Shown here: positions 1 to 8,243 of the stretch, one piece after another
Position numbering within the stretch: the stretch's first letter is position 1
Layout: each line of letters starts with the position of its first letter
Assembly: GCF_037137075.1 (NCBI RefSeq)
Contig: NZ_JBBBNV010000012.1
Coordinates: forward strand, 62,001 to 126,000
Length of the DNA stretch: 64,000 nucleotides
Direction: 5' to 3'
Source: JBBBNV01 sp037137075
GTDB lineage: Bacteria > Bacillota > Bacilli > Paenibacillales > NBRC-103111
Notes under the pieces: generated by a model
Database searches by the model: none
Seen by the model: the letters and a program-made list of their open reading frames with translations, nothing else
What the model was told of the DNA's origin: nothing
Program-made: the position numbers and the translations under genes

Positions 1-531
1 GCCGAAGCCAAGCTCCTTCAGCTGTGCCTCGTATTCATCCTGCGTGATAGCCCCGCTGTCCAGTTGAGCCTTCAGCTCATCCATTTTTTGCTTTTGCTCT
101 TCGATTTTTTGCTTCATTTCCGCTTTTTGCTCGTCGGTCAGCTGCTGCTTGGCTTCTTTTCCGGTTTCTTTCCCGGCTTCCTTGCCGGCTTCTTTGTCTG
201 GACGCGCCGGCTGCAGTGCTTTGAGTTGTGCATTCAAGCTGTCGCGCTCGGCGAGTGCGCTGGCCCATTCGGACTCTGAATCCGCCGCGTACTTCTCAGC
301 CAGCAGGCTCAAATATTTAGTTTGATGGACGTTGCTTTGGCCAAAGCCCCATCCGCCGCGGTTCATGCCAGGGCCGCCTTTGCCGCCGCCGGGATGCTGG
401 CCTTGTGCTTGGGTTTGCGCGGTGCTTGCAGTAGTAGTAAGAGTGCTGCTGTCAGCAGCATATGCGGCAGCCGGAATGGCAACAGCGAGTGCGAGAGCGG
501 CAGGGATAAACGATTTTTTCCAGGATTTCAT
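1..531 (-). CDS. Secreted SHOCT-like protein, paralog 1 (partial)
   Basis: The first 177 residues are present; the 3' end lies beyond the left edge. The start at 531 follows a GAGGAGGAATTT ribosome site. Residues 1-27 form a signal peptide (MKSWKK, hydrophobic stretch, AYA-AD). A Gly-rich stretch follows, then a helical segment with 'EWASALAERDSL', a lysine/glutamate-rich coiled-coil stretch, and at about 150-175 a SHOCT-like element ('LDSGAITQDEYEAQLKEL'). SHOCT elements are short C-terminal helices thought to mediate protein association. It is clearly paralogous to the next two genes, all on the same strand. Function unknown; secretion is well supported. Confidence 0.85.
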   Translation of the reverse strand, partial: MKSWKKSFIPAALALAVAIPAAAYAADSSTLTTTASTAQTQAQGQHPGGGKGGPGMNRGGWGFGQSNVHQTKYLSLLAEKYAADSESEWASALAERDSLNAQLKALQPARPDKEAGKEAGKETGKEAKQQLTDEQKAEMKQKIEEQKQKMDELKAQLDSGAITQDEYEAQLKELGFG

Positions 532-605
532 AAGAAATTCCTCCTCAGTGAATAGTGTATTTGGGTGAAGCAGCGTGTGATTTAAGCTTCAGTTGTGTCT
601 TACAG

Positions 606-658
606 GTATAACTATAACGGCGGAATGTGGCATAAATATCATAAAAATATGGGCAATT
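606..658 (-). promoter_or_regulatory. Promoter with 22-bp tandem operator, paralog 1
   Basis: Read on the minus strand, two imperfect direct copies of the core GCCCATATTNNNCCGATA lie 22 bp apart (617-656), followed directly by a TATAGT -10-like hexamer (611-616) and TTATACCTGTAAGAC. The same layout is found before the other two paralogs (1763-1812 and 3353-3405) although the surrounding DNA differs. Two same-orientation half-sites two helical turns apart, next to the -10, is the layout used by dimeric response regulators that activate transcription. The leader to the start codon is about 70 nt. Confidence 0.6.
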
Positions 659-684
659 GTGGGATAGGCCTATGACGCCACCCG

Positions 685-729
685 TAAAAAAAGCCCGTCC
701 GCTGCTCACAAGAATAGCGGATGGGCTTC
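685..729 (-). terminator. Rho-independent terminator of paralog 2
   Basis: On the minus strand a 12-bp stem (AGCCCATCCGCT / AGCGGACGGGCT, one mismatch) is followed by seven T, about 30 bases after the stop codon of the gene ending at 762. Confidence 0.9.
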
Positions 730-761
730 TATAAAAGAAGGTGGAGTGATGAGAAACGGGC

Positions 762-1577
762 TTACTCGGTTACAGTCGCGTCAGCCCCGCTTGCGTCAGA
801 AGCGTTTTTTAAGGCCTCTATTTTTTGAGCCAGCTGGGTGTTCTCTTTCTTGATCTCATCCAAAAGCTGCGGCAGAACGGCTGCGATTTGCGTGGCATCG
901 CCGCTTTCGATGGCTGCATTGAATTGCTCCTGCAGCGCTTTTTGGGCGTCAATATCGGCAGTATCGCCGTTCACGGCTTGGGTCCCGTCGGCCGCTTGGC
1001 CCGGCTGGCCCTGGCTGTCGCCGCCGAAGCCGCCGCGGTCATGTCCGGGCTTGCCGCCGACAAGACCAAGCTCCTTCAGCTGCGCGTCATACTCCTCCTG
1101 TGTAATGGCGCCGCTCTCCAGCTGCGTTTTCAGGTCATCGGCTTGCTGGCGTTTTTGTTCCATTTGCTGCTTCATTTCTGTTTTCTGCTCGTCGGTCAGT
1201 GCTTGTCCGCCTTCACGGTCGTCTTTTCTATTTTCCCGGGACGGCAGCACCGCCTTCAGCTGCTCCTGCAGGCTGCTGCGCTCAGCCAGGGCGCTTTCCC
1301 ACTCATCCTGCGAAGCCGGTTCGTATTTCTGAGCAAGCAGGCTCAGGTACATCGATTGATGAACGCTGTTTTGGCCGAAGCTCATGCCGCCGCGGTGCTC
1401 CATGCCGCTGAAGCCTGGCGAGCCTCCCCGTCCGCCCTGATTGAACGGCTGCTGAAGCTGGGTCTGCGCGGCCGGGTCGGTGGTCGTAGTGGTGGTATCA
1501 GCGGCAAAGGCGGCGGCCGGAACAGCGATGGCAAGTGCAAGCGCGGCAGGGATAAGGGATTTTTTCCAGGATTTCAT
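762..1577 (-). CDS. Secreted SHOCT-like protein, paralog 2
   Basis: A protein of 271 residues. The start at 1577 is chosen because GAGGAGG lies 8 bases upstream and a signal peptide begins exactly there (MKSWKKSLIPAALALA, cleavage near AFA-AD); the frame stays open upstream without signal or ribosome site. It shows a Gly-rich stretch, a helical 'EWESALAERSSL' segment, a Lys/Gln coiled-coil with 'LTDEQKTEMKQQ', one SHOCT-like element ('LESGAITQEEYDAQLKELGL'), a Gly/Gln linker, and a C-terminal helical domain rich in acidic and Gln residues. It shares that C-terminal domain with paralog 3. Function unknown; probably exported and regulated together with its neighbours. Confidence 0.88.
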   Translation of the reverse strand: MKSWKKSLIPAALALAIAVPAAAFAADTTTTTTDPAAQTQLQQPFNQGGRGGSPGFSGMEHRGGMSFGQNSVHQSMYLSLLAQKYEPASQDEWESALAERSSLQEQLKAVLPSRENRKDDREGGQALTDEQKTEMKQQMEQKRQQADDLKTQLESGAITQEEYDAQLKELGLVGGKPGHDRGGFGGDSQGQPGQAADGTQAVNGDTADIDAQKALQEQFNAAIESGDATQIAAVLPQLLDEIKKENTQLAQKIEALKNASDASGADATVTE

Positions 1578-1762
1578 AGCATATTCCTCCTCGGGATATC
1601 GGTTATTGGGTACAGACGAAGCGGCGGGCTGACTCGTAATAAGAACACCTATTGCTCTGCGTCTTGTGATGATGCAGGGTTCTTGTTCCTGCCCGCGTGG
1701 AAGGGCTCCGTGCGGGTATGGCGCTGGAGGCCGTTCGCTTGGCATTTCGTCTTACAGGTACA

Positions 1763-1812
1763 ACTATACGGGGGGAATATGGCACAAATATCGGAGGAAT
1801 ATGGGACAATAT
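1763..1812 (-). promoter_or_regulatory. Promoter with 22-bp tandem operator, paralog 2
   Basis: On the minus strand TTGTCCCATATTCCTCCGAT and TTGTGCCATATTCCCCCCGT form a near-perfect direct repeat of 22 bp period, directly before TATAGT (1763-1768) and GTACCTGTAAGAC. This is the cleanest of the three copies. The leader to the start at 1577 would be about 180 nt, longer than in the two sister genes. Confidence 0.62.
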
Positions 1813-1834
1813 GTTGAATGATGGAGACAATCAT

Positions 1835-1878
1835 ATAAAAAGCCGGCCTCCCGCCAAGCAGCGGTTCAAGGCCGGTGA
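1835..1878 (-). terminator. Terminator of paralog 3
   Basis: On the minus strand ACCGGCCTT pairs with AGGCCGGC across an 18-base loop and is followed by TTTTTATA. It lies about 100 bp after the stop codon at 1982. Confidence 0.8.
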
Positions 1879-1981
1879 TATGAAAAATGAATCAACACGT
1901 GTTTCGCCGCGCGCCTGCTCACCGAATTGATTCATGGGAACCAATCAGCCGGTACGGAATCGCGTTCAACGAGGGTGAAGC

Positions 1982-3274
1982 TTATTCCTCCTCTGTAGAA
2001 TCGGTTGACGCTGCCAGAGCGGCAAGCTCGTCGATTGTATCCTGAAGAGAGGTGTTGCCGTTTTTATATTCTTCCAGCAAAAGAGGCAGCAGCGTCTCGA
2101 TCAGCTCGCTATCTTCGTTTTGAATCGCCTCGTACAGCTGCTCTTGGACGGAGAGTGAAGGAAGCTCCGTGTCCGTCTCGGTTGTCTCGTCCGTGGTGAC
2201 GGACTCAGAGGTGTTCGCCTCGGTGCTGTTTGTGCTTGCCTGAGTCGCGTTAGGGTGCTGTCCGCCGCGCGGCCCCTGCAGTCCGTTTCCGCCTTTGCCT
2301 GCAAGTGCGTCCTGCCCCTGTGCTTGTTCGCGGCTGCCTGGGTGTCCTCCTGGACCACGCGGCCCGCCAACAGCTTGTTTTGGCCCGCCGCGGCTGCCGC
2401 TGTCCTTTTGCCCCTGGGCGCGATCTTCCCATCCGGTGGTTTCATTGCTTCTTTCGGATCCGCCGAATACGTTACGATCCAGACCGAGCGCCTTCAGCTG
2501 GGCGAGGTACTCGTCCTTGGTGATGGCTCCGGCGTCCAGCTGCGCTTTCAGCTCGGCGAGCTGGGCTTTTTGGGCATCGCGCTCGGCCTTTTGCTCGTCG
2601 GTCAGCTCGGCAGCCGCGCGGCTGGAATTCGCGCCGTCATGATCTGGCAGCAGCGCCTTCAGCTGGGCGAGGTACTCGTCCTTGGTGATGGTCCCGGCGT
2701 CCAGCTGCGCTTTCAGTTCGGCGAGCTGGGCTTTTTGGGCATCGCGCTCGGCCTTTTGCTCGTCGGTCAGCTCGGCAGCCGCGCGGCTGGAATTCGCGCC
2801 GTCATGATCTGGCAGCAGCGCCTTCAGCTGGGCGAGGTACTCGTCCTTGGTGATGGTCCCGGCGTCCAGCTGCGCTTTCAGTTCGGCGAGCTGGGCTTTT
2901 TGGGCATCCCGCTCGGCCTTTTGCTCGTCGGTCAGCTCGGCCTGCGCCCCGGTACCGGCAAAAGGATTATTGTTATGAAGGCCGCTCGTAACCGTTTTGA
3001 TTTCGGTTTTCAGGCTTTCGCGCTTTTCCAGCACCGTGGTCCAATCAGCAAGGGAATCCGGAGCATATGTATTGACCAGCTGCTCGATGTAGTCCGTGCT
3101 CAGAGCTGAGCTGCCGAAGGCTTTGCCTTTTGGCTGGAACGAGGCAGGGGCTGGCCGCTCTGTGCTTGCTGCCGTGCTTGCGGAATTGGTTGTATCCGCG
3201 GCCATCGCCGCTTGCGGAATAACGAGAGCTAGAGCCAGAGTGGCGGGTAGCAGTGTTTTTCGAAGTCGTTTCAT
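1982..3274 (-). CDS. Secreted SHOCT-repeat protein, paralog 3
   Basis: About 430 residues. Two ATGs lie side by side (3277 and 3274); the second has the better spacing (8 bases) to AGGAGG. Signal peptide to about residue 27 (AMA-AD). An N-terminal helical domain with 'ADWTTVLEKRESL' matches the paralogs. Between about 112 and 263 a 55-residue unit is repeated almost identically two full times and a third time in part; each begins 'AELTDEQKAERDAQ' and holds a SHOCT-like 'LDAGTITKDEYLAQLKAL'. Then come a Gly/Gln-rich linker, a Thr/Glu-rich acidic stretch, and a C-terminal helical domain shared with paralog 2. Its repeat number is the main difference from its single-copy sisters. Function unknown. 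Confidence 0.87.
   Translation of the reverse strand: MKRLRKTLLPATLALALVIPQAAMAADTTNSASTAASTERPAPASFQPKGKAFGSSALSTDYIEQLVNTYAPDSLADWTTVLEKRESLKTEIKTVTSGLHNNNPFAGTGAQAELTDEQKAERDAQKAQLAELKAQLDAGTITKDEYLAQLKALLPDHDGANSSRAAAELTDEQKAERDAQKAQLAELKAQLDAGTITKDEYLAQLKALLPDHDGANSSRAAAELTDEQKAERDAQKAQLAELKAQLDAGAITKDEYLAQLKALGLDRNVFGGSERSNETTGWEDRAQGQKDSGSRGGPKQAVGGPRGPGGHPGSREQAQGQDALAGKGGNGLQGPRGGQHPNATQASTNSTEANTSESVTTDETTETDTELPSLSVQEQLYEAIQNEDSELIETLLPLLLEEYKNGNTSLQDTIDELAALAASTDSTEEE
2486..2941 (-). repeat. 165-bp in-frame tandem repeat
   Basis: Copies lie at 2777-2941, 2612-2776 and about 2486-2611 (partial). The first two are nearly identical in DNA (for example, the same GATCTGGCAGCAGCGCCTTC occurs at 2641 and 2806, exactly 165 bp apart). 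Near-identity implies recent expansion or continuing homogenisation, so copy number may vary between strains. Confidence 0.92.
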
Positions 3275-3352
3275 CATGGATTCCTCCTAATTAAGATGTC
3301 ATCGTTTCATTCCCTGTTACATGCGGTTCTCCAAGCGGCAGCCCGCACTTTA

Positions 3353-3405
3353 GTTATACTGGAACAATGTGGTGAAACTATCGGAGGATTATGGGCAATT
3401 ATGTA
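3353..3405 (-). promoter_or_regulatory. Promoter with 22-bp tandem operator, paralog 3
   Basis: On the minus strand GCCCATAATCCTCCGATA is followed 22 bp later by a weaker copy (CCACATTGTTCC) and then TATAAC (3353-3358). The leader is about 70 nt. Beyond it, up to the next gene at 3651, no convincing gene or signal is visible. Confidence 0.58.
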
Positions 3406-3650
3406 AAAGGGTGGTGGCGGCTTGTACATCTCCCGGCGCGAAGACGGCGCCACAAAAACCACAGGCGAACGGCCGGCAGGCAACTCCTGATTGGCGTGCG
3501 GCGGGACTCCGATTATTTCGTGGACCCGGGCGTACAGAGTTTCTTTTTGCGCACGGTTCGGATAAGATGGTAAGTAAACTGCGCGGTGGCGCCGGCTTCG
3601 ATGGGCGTATAGCTGCGGCTTGGCGGATCTTTAACTGAGGAGTGGATACA

Positions 3651-3941
3651 ATGGGCGTGAAGTTTGGGAGAGAGTATGAGGATATATTGAAGGATTTGAC
3701 GGCGGTGCTGCTAAAGCTGGAGGATTGCCGCGATTTCCTGGACATGACCGAAGAGGAATGGGCCGGATTGGATGAGGAGGAGCGTGCCGGCTGTGTGGAG
3801 ACGATGGCGGACGATCTGTTCTACGCCTTGGGCACGGATAAGGAAATCGAGATCGGGCAGGCGACGATTACGCATGACGCTGCGAATCATGTCATTAAAG
3901 TCATGGATGGCGGAGTTGTGCATGTAGTCCGTCTGGTGTGA
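3651..3941 (+). CDS. Small hypothetical protein
   Basis: 96 residues. ATG at 3651 follows GAGGAG with an 8-base spacer; a GTG nine bases upstream is in frame but overlaps the ribosome site. The protein is acidic and soluble, rich in Glu/Asp in its first half ('MTEEEWAGLDEEER'), with a beta-strand-like C-terminus ending 'GGVVHVVRLV'. No signal peptide or membrane segment. It ends 12 bp before the recQ start and so is probably co-transcribed with it. I do not recognise the family. Confidence 0.75.
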   Translation: MGVKFGREYEDILKDLTAVLLKLEDCRDFLDMTEEEWAGLDEEERAGCVETMADDLFYALGTDKEIEIGQATITHDAANHVIKVMDGGVVHVVRLV

Positions 3942-3953
3942 CGGGGACTGGTC

Positions 3954-6251
3954 ATGGGGGATACGATGGCGAGAATGCAGGATGCAGTACAAGTATTGCG
4001 AAAATATTACGGCTACCCGGCGTTCCGCCAGGGGCAGGAGCAGATTATCGGGGCGGTTCTGGAGGGACGGGATACGCTGGGAATTATGCCGACCGGCGGG
4101 GGCAAATCCATTGGCTTTCAGGTGCCGGCGATGCTGCTTCCGGGGACGACTCTGGTCATTTCGCCGCTGATCTCGCTGATGAAGGATCAGGTGGATCATT
4201 TAAATGAGCTCGGCATCCCGGCGGCATTCATTAACAGCTCCCTTGGGGCTGCGGAGACCAGAGACCGGCTGCGCGAAGCGGCAAATGGAGGCTACAAGCT
4301 GCTCTATATTGCGCCGGAGCGGCTGGAGACGGACAGCTTTGACGCTCTGCTGCAGACGCTTCAGGTGCCGCTCGTGGCGGTAGACGAAGCGCACTGCGTC
4401 TCCCAGTGGGGACATGATTTCCGGCCCAGCTATGTGCAGGTGGCCCGCATGCTGCAGCGTATGCCGAGGCGGCCGATTATTGCCGCGTTCACGGCGACGG
4501 CGACCGAGGAAGTAAAGCATGACATCGTGCGGCTGCTTACGATGCAGGAGCCCGAAATCGTCGTGACCGGCTTCGGACGCGATAATCTGGCCTTGTCCGT
4601 CATCCGCGGGGAATCGAAGAAGCAGTTTCTGCTTGATTATATCGCTGCGCGCCGGGAGCAATCGGGGATTGTCTATGCGGCCACGCGCCGCGAGGTGGAG
4701 GATTTGGAGGAGCTGCTCTGCAGCAAGGGGTTCGCGGCGGGCAAATATCACGGCGGGCTGACGGACGAGGTCCGGGCGGAGAGCCAGGAAGCGTTCTTGT
4801 ACGACGATGTGCGGGTGATGGTGGCGACCAATGCATTCGGAATGGGGATTGATAAGTCCAACGTGAGGTATGTGCTCCACTACAGCATGCCGCGCAATAT
4901 GGAGGCGTACTACCAGGAGGCGGGCCGTGCCGGGCGGGACGGGGAGCAGAGCGAATGCGCGCTCCTGTACGCGCCGCAGGACGTGATGACCCAGAAGTTT
5001 CTTATCGAGCAGTCTGTGTCTTCTCCGGATCGCAAAGCCATGGAATACCGCAAGCTGCAGGATATGATTGATTACTGTCATACGCAGCAGTGTCTGGGCC
5101 ATGCGATTTTGACCTATTTCGGGGAGGACCCGACCGGACGTCCGACCTGCGGCAAGTGCAGCAGCTGTACGGATGAAAGCGATGAAACAGATATTACAAT
5201 TGAAGCGCAAAAAATATTTTCCTGCATATACCGCATGCAGGAGCGATTCGGAACCACCCTTGTGGCACAGGTGCTGCGCGGCTCCAAAAACAAGCGCATT
5301 CTAGAGCTGCGGCTGGACCGGCTGTCGACCTACGGCGTGATGAGCGAATATGGGGAAAAAGAAATCGCCCTGCTGCTGCAGGGGCTGGTGGCTGACGGTT
5401 ATTTGGCCTTGTCCGAAGGGCAATACCCGGTCGTGCGGCTCCAGCAGAAGGCGCTGCGGGTGCTCAAGGGCGAGGAGCAGGTGCTTCGCCGCGTGCCGAA
5501 ACGCAAAGCCGCGCCCAGCAGCGCGCTCGGCGCAGCGGGAGCGGCCGTGTTCGAGCTGCTGCGCGGGCTGCGGAAGGAGCTGGCGGAGCAGGAGCGTGTC
5601 CCGCCTTATGTCATTTTTGCAGACAGCACGCTCCGCGAGATGAGCGAGGCGCTCCCCCAGACGGCGGCGGAGCTGCTGACTGTCAAGGGCGTCGGGGAAG
5701 CCAAATTCCGCAAATACGGCGCCCGATTCCTGGCGCTGCTGCAGCAGGCCGCGGCGGAGCAGGGCTATCCGCGCCCGGGTATGGAGGAAAGCGGCGGACT
5801 CCCTGTGTATGAGGCGCCGCTGCCGGACGGAGAGCATCCCGTGTTAGCCGGAACGCGGAATTCGGCTCTGCTGGCGGAAGCGGCAATTTCGCAGCGGGAG
5901 CAGGGGGCTTCCGGCGGCGTCTTCGCTGCGCCTGCAGCAAGCCGGTCCGGCGAGGAATCGAGCCATCTGCAGACATACCGGCTTTATGCGGAAGGCGCGG
6001 ACCTCGAAGCTGTCGCTGCCGCCAGGGGCTTGACGCTGGTTACGGTGCAGGAGCATGTCCTGCGCGCCGCTTCGGAGGGCAAGCCGCTGGAGTGGTCCCG
6101 CATCATTCCGCACGGCCAGGAGGAACTGGTGCTGGAGGCGGTTCGGCAGGCGGGACGGGACAAGCTGAGGCCTATCAAGGAAGCGCTGGCTCCCGGGGCC
6201 GATGTGGACTATTTCGTCATCAAGGCGGTTCTAATGAAAAACCCGGTCTAA
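3954..6251 (+). CDS. recQ: ATP-dependent DNA helicase RecQ
   Basis: 765 residues. A 3'-5' superfamily 2 helicase acting in recombination and replication-fork repair. Walker A 'TGGGKS' lies at about 47-52 and the DEAH box 'VDEAHCVSQWGHDFRPSY' at about 142; helicase motif VI is in 'YYQEAGRAGRDG'. A zinc-binding segment with four Cys follows ('CxxxQCLGH...CGKCSSC', about 375-410), then a winged-helix RQC region, an HRDC domain (about 525-600, 'LLTVKGVGEAKFRKYG') and a C-terminal helix-turn-helix domain typical of longer Bacillales RecQ proteins. ATG at 3954 has a weak GGGGA site; ATGs at 3966 and 3975 are alternatives. Confidence 0.95.
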   Translation: MGDTMARMQDAVQVLRKYYGYPAFRQGQEQIIGAVLEGRDTLGIMPTGGGKSIGFQVPAMLLPGTTLVISPLISLMKDQVDHLNELGIPAAFINSSLGAAETRDRLREAANGGYKLLYIAPERLETDSFDALLQTLQVPLVAVDEAHCVSQWGHDFRPSYVQVARMLQRMPRRPIIAAFTATATEEVKHDIVRLLTMQEPEIVVTGFGRDNLALSVIRGESKKQFLLDYIAARREQSGIVYAATRREVEDLEELLCSKGFAAGKYHGGLTDEVRAESQEAFLYDDVRVMVATNAFGMGIDKSNVRYVLHYSMPRNMEAYYQEAGRAGRDGEQSECALLYAPQDVMTQKFLIEQSVSSPDRKAMEYRKLQDMIDYCHTQQCLGHAILTYFGEDPTGRPTCGKCSSCTDESDETDITIEAQKIFSCIYRMQERFGTTLVAQVLRGSKNKRILELRLDRLSTYGVMSEYGEKEIALLLQGLVADGYLALSEGQYPVVRLQQKALRVLKGEEQVLRRVPKRKAAPSSALGAAGAAVFELLRGLRKELAEQERVPPYVIFADSTLREMSEALPQTAAELLTVKGVGEAKFRKYGARFLALLQQAAAEQGYPRPGMEESGGLPVYEAPLPDGEHPVLAGTRNSALLAEAAISQREQGASGGVFAAPAASRSGEESSHLQTYRLYAEGADLEAVAAARGLTLVTVQEHVLRAASEGKPLEWSRIIPHGQEELVLEAVRQAGRDKLRPIKEALAPGADVDYFVIKAVLMKNPV

Positions 6252-6317
6252 CCCTTTTTCTTCATTAGCGTCAATCTGGATTGCCCAATCAGCTTCGATA
6301 TCATCATATCCCTTGCA

Positions 6318-6380
6318 CCCGCCGCACGGCCTTGCCAACCAGCATGGAGGCCCGCGGCGGAGTGCGGAGGGATTTTTTTT
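6318..6380 (+). terminator. Terminator after recQ
   Basis: CCCGCCGCAC pairs with GTGCGGAGGG (one mismatch), with an inner GGCC/GGCC pairing, followed by eight T. The remaining 100 bp to the next gene are featureless. Confidence 0.7.
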
Positions 6381-6485
6381 ATATGAAAATACCAACGGAG
6401 CTGCTGAATCGTAAAGTGGTCAGGCATGATGGATGCATAACTCCCCTATTGGTGGAAACCATAAACAAAAATGGGGGGGAATCCG

Positions 6486-6974
6486 ATGTCCGGTGTGAAT
6501 TTGTGGTGGAATATCGTATCCTGTGGACTTGTTTCGGCGCTGCTATGGAGATTTGTCCCGCGTCAGCGGATACGGGAGGCGTGGGTAAGCTTTTTATTCA
6601 CGCAAGTGATCGCCTGGAGTGCGGGCGGGCTGATTTATAATGCCCATTTGATCAGTGCGCCTGTGCGCCTGTTTCCCGCCGCAACGCACCAAAATGTGAT
6701 GACGGCCTACTTCATTTTTCCGGCGCTGTCTGCGCTGTATTACATTCACTTCCCGATGGGACGCTTCAAGCGCTTTCTCTGTACCTGTGCGTATTCGGGA
6801 GTCGTGGCCCTGCTTACGTTCTGCATGGATGCCTTTACAGATTTGCTTCGATTTGATCACTGGAATGCGGCGCATTATTTTGTGTTTTCCCTCGTGACGC
6901 TGCCCGTATGCCGGTGGTTTACGCTGTGGTTTTTTCGCAAGCCCTACCCGGTCCCTGGCGGTGATGTCTGGTGA
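6486..6974 (+). CDS. Hypothetical membrane protein, first of tandem pair
   Basis: 162 residues. ATG at 6486 follows a GGGGGGGA site; an ATG 15 bases earlier overlaps that site. Four to five hydrophobic helices with short basic loops; conserved-looking 'YFIFPALSALYYIHFPMGR' and a His-containing loop ('FDHWNAAHYF'). It aligns by eye with the next protein, which has 'LPTVSALYNLHYPARK' and 'YVHWSWAAT' at the same places, so the two are tandem paralogs. The size and topology resemble the CBO0543-type small membrane proteins of spore-formers, but that is only a suggestion. The stop overlaps the next start. Confidence 0.75.
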   Translation: MSGVNLWWNIVSCGLVSALLWRFVPRQRIREAWVSFLFTQVIAWSAGGLIYNAHLISAPVRLFPAATHQNVMTAYFIFPALSALYYIHFPMGRFKRFLCTCAYSGVVALLTFCMDAFTDLLRFDHWNAAHYFVFSLVTLPVCRWFTLWFFRKPYPVPGGDVW

Positions 6975-7450
6975 ATGTGAATACCGTCATCGAAGGCTCC
7001 GTTTGGGTGCTGTGTGTGGTGCTGCTAGGGCTTGTTGTCCTGCGGAACAAGGCGAGGGAGGCGTTGCTCTCGTTTCTGTTCATGCAGATGCCCTCCTGGC
7101 TGCTAGGGCTGGTTGCTGTGCAGCTTGGGCTTCTCCGGTACCCGGCCCGTTTCTTGGCGGAGGCGTTCAGCACGAGCTTCACCTACGAGTTCATGGCTCT
7201 GCCGACGGTTAGTGCGCTCTATAACCTTCACTATCCGGCCCGAAAGCCCGTGTGGCTCCGCGTAAGCTACTTAGCAGCTTATACAAGCGCGCTGACGATC
7301 GGGGAGCTCCTCATTAAAAGGTATACGCAGCTTATCGTGTATGTTCACTGGTCCTGGGCGGCCACGGCAGTCAGCGTGGCATTTACGCTGCAGCTTTCGT
7401 TATGGTTTTTTGACTGGTTCGTCACAGGCAGGGTGAGGAGGCTGGTTTAG
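6971..7450 (+). CDS. Hypothetical membrane protein, second of tandem pair
   Basis: 159 residues. GTG start at 6971 overlapping the previous stop (GTGA), which implies translational coupling. Four to five membrane helices. Residues 70-95 ('PTVSALYNLHYPARKPVW') and 120-140 ('YVHWSWAAT') match the preceding protein, marking an old duplication. The next gene begins one base after its stop. Function unknown. Confidence 0.75.
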   Translation: MNVNTVIEGSVWVLCVVLLGLVVLRNKAREALLSFLFMQMPSWLLGLVAVQLGLLRYPARFLAEAFSTSFTYEFMALPTVSALYNLHYPARKPVWLRVSYLAAYTSALTIGELLIKRYTQLIVYVHWSWAATAVSVAFTLQLSLWFFDWFVTGRVRRLV

Positions 7451-7451
7451 T

Positions 7452-8243
7452 ATGGATCAGGCGAAGCAAGCAAACGCGCCGCGCAGATCGCGGTTTCTTA
7501 TGAGCAGCGACGGCATGACCTATCTTCGCTGGCAAAATCCGTTTATGGTCGCCTGGTGGTCAGCCGCCTTTCCCGGCTTCGGTCATTTCCTGCTGCATCA
7601 CTACATTCGCGGCTTTTTGTTGTGCTTCTGGGAGGTCGTCATTAATACGATGGCCCATATCAACGAGGCGATGGTGTATTCCTTCTGCGGTCAATTCGAG
7701 CTGGCCAAGCAGGTGCTGGACCCCCGGTGGCTGTTCGGTTATGTCATTATATACCTGTTTGCCATATGCGACAGCTACAGGTATGCGGTGGAGTCCAACC
7801 AGCAGTACCATTTGGCGGAGATGGAGGCTGCCCGCATGGTGCCGTTTGTCATCCGCCCGTTTAATATCGTGTATTTGAGCAAAAAACGGCCATGGATCGG
7901 CAGCTTCTGCTCCCTGATGTTTCCAGGGGTCGGGCAGCTTTATTTGAATCGCCTTTCCCTGGGCTTCTACGGGTTGTTCTGGTGGCTCGTGTATATGAGC
8001 TTGTCTCGTTCCCATGAATCCTTTCTTTTACTTATTCAGGGGCGTCTGGGCGAGTCTGCTGCTGTGCTGAATCCGCATTGGCTGCTTTTTATGCCCTCGG
8101 TAATCGGAGGCTCCGTGTGCGATGCGTACACCGCCTCACGCGACTATAACCGGATGTTCCGGGAGGAGCAGACGCAATATTTTCAGGAGCGGTATCCGGC
8201 ATTTCCGCTTCATTTTCCGAAGGAGGACGAAGGGCGATGGTAG
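7452..8243 (+). CDS. Membrane protein with two TM2-like repeats
   Basis: 263 residues. ATG at 7452 with GTGAGGAGG upstream overlapping the previous gene's end. Two repeats are visible: 'AWWSAAFPGFGHFLLHHY' with 'GFLLCFWEVVIN' (about 35-70), and 'SLMFPGVGQLYLNRLSLG' with 'FYGLFWWLVYM' (about 155-185). The Pro-Gly-x-Gly-x-x-(Tyr/Phe) followed by a Gly-rich helix is the hallmark of TM2-type modules. About four to six membrane segments in all; the C-terminus is hydrophilic. It is the third gene of the operon, and overlaps the next by 7 bp. Role unknown, perhaps envelope or spore related. Confidence 0.7.
   Translation: MDQAKQANAPRRSRFLMSSDGMTYLRWQNPFMVAWWSAAFPGFGHFLLHHYIRGFLLCFWEVVINTMAHINEAMVYSFCGQFELAKQVLDPRWLFGYVIIYLFAICDSYRYAVESNQQYHLAEMEAARMVPFVIRPFNIVYLSKKRPWIGSFCSLMFPGVGQLYLNRLSLGFYGLFWWLVYMSLSRSHESFLLLIQGRLGESAAVLNPHWLLFMPSVIGGSVCDAYTASRDYNRMFREEQTQYFQERYPAFPLHFPKEDEGRW

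Noticed and set aside
825..1817. Long plus-strand open frames opposite the SHOCT paralogs
   Set aside because: They are antisense to well supported genes with signal peptides and ribosome sites; their protein is Leu/Arg-rich mirror coding produced by GC-rich codon use.
2255..3109. A 284-codon plus-strand frame with repeated Leu/Gly blocks
   Set aside because: It is the reverse reading of the 165-bp repeat in paralog 3; no ribosome site, no recognisable motif.
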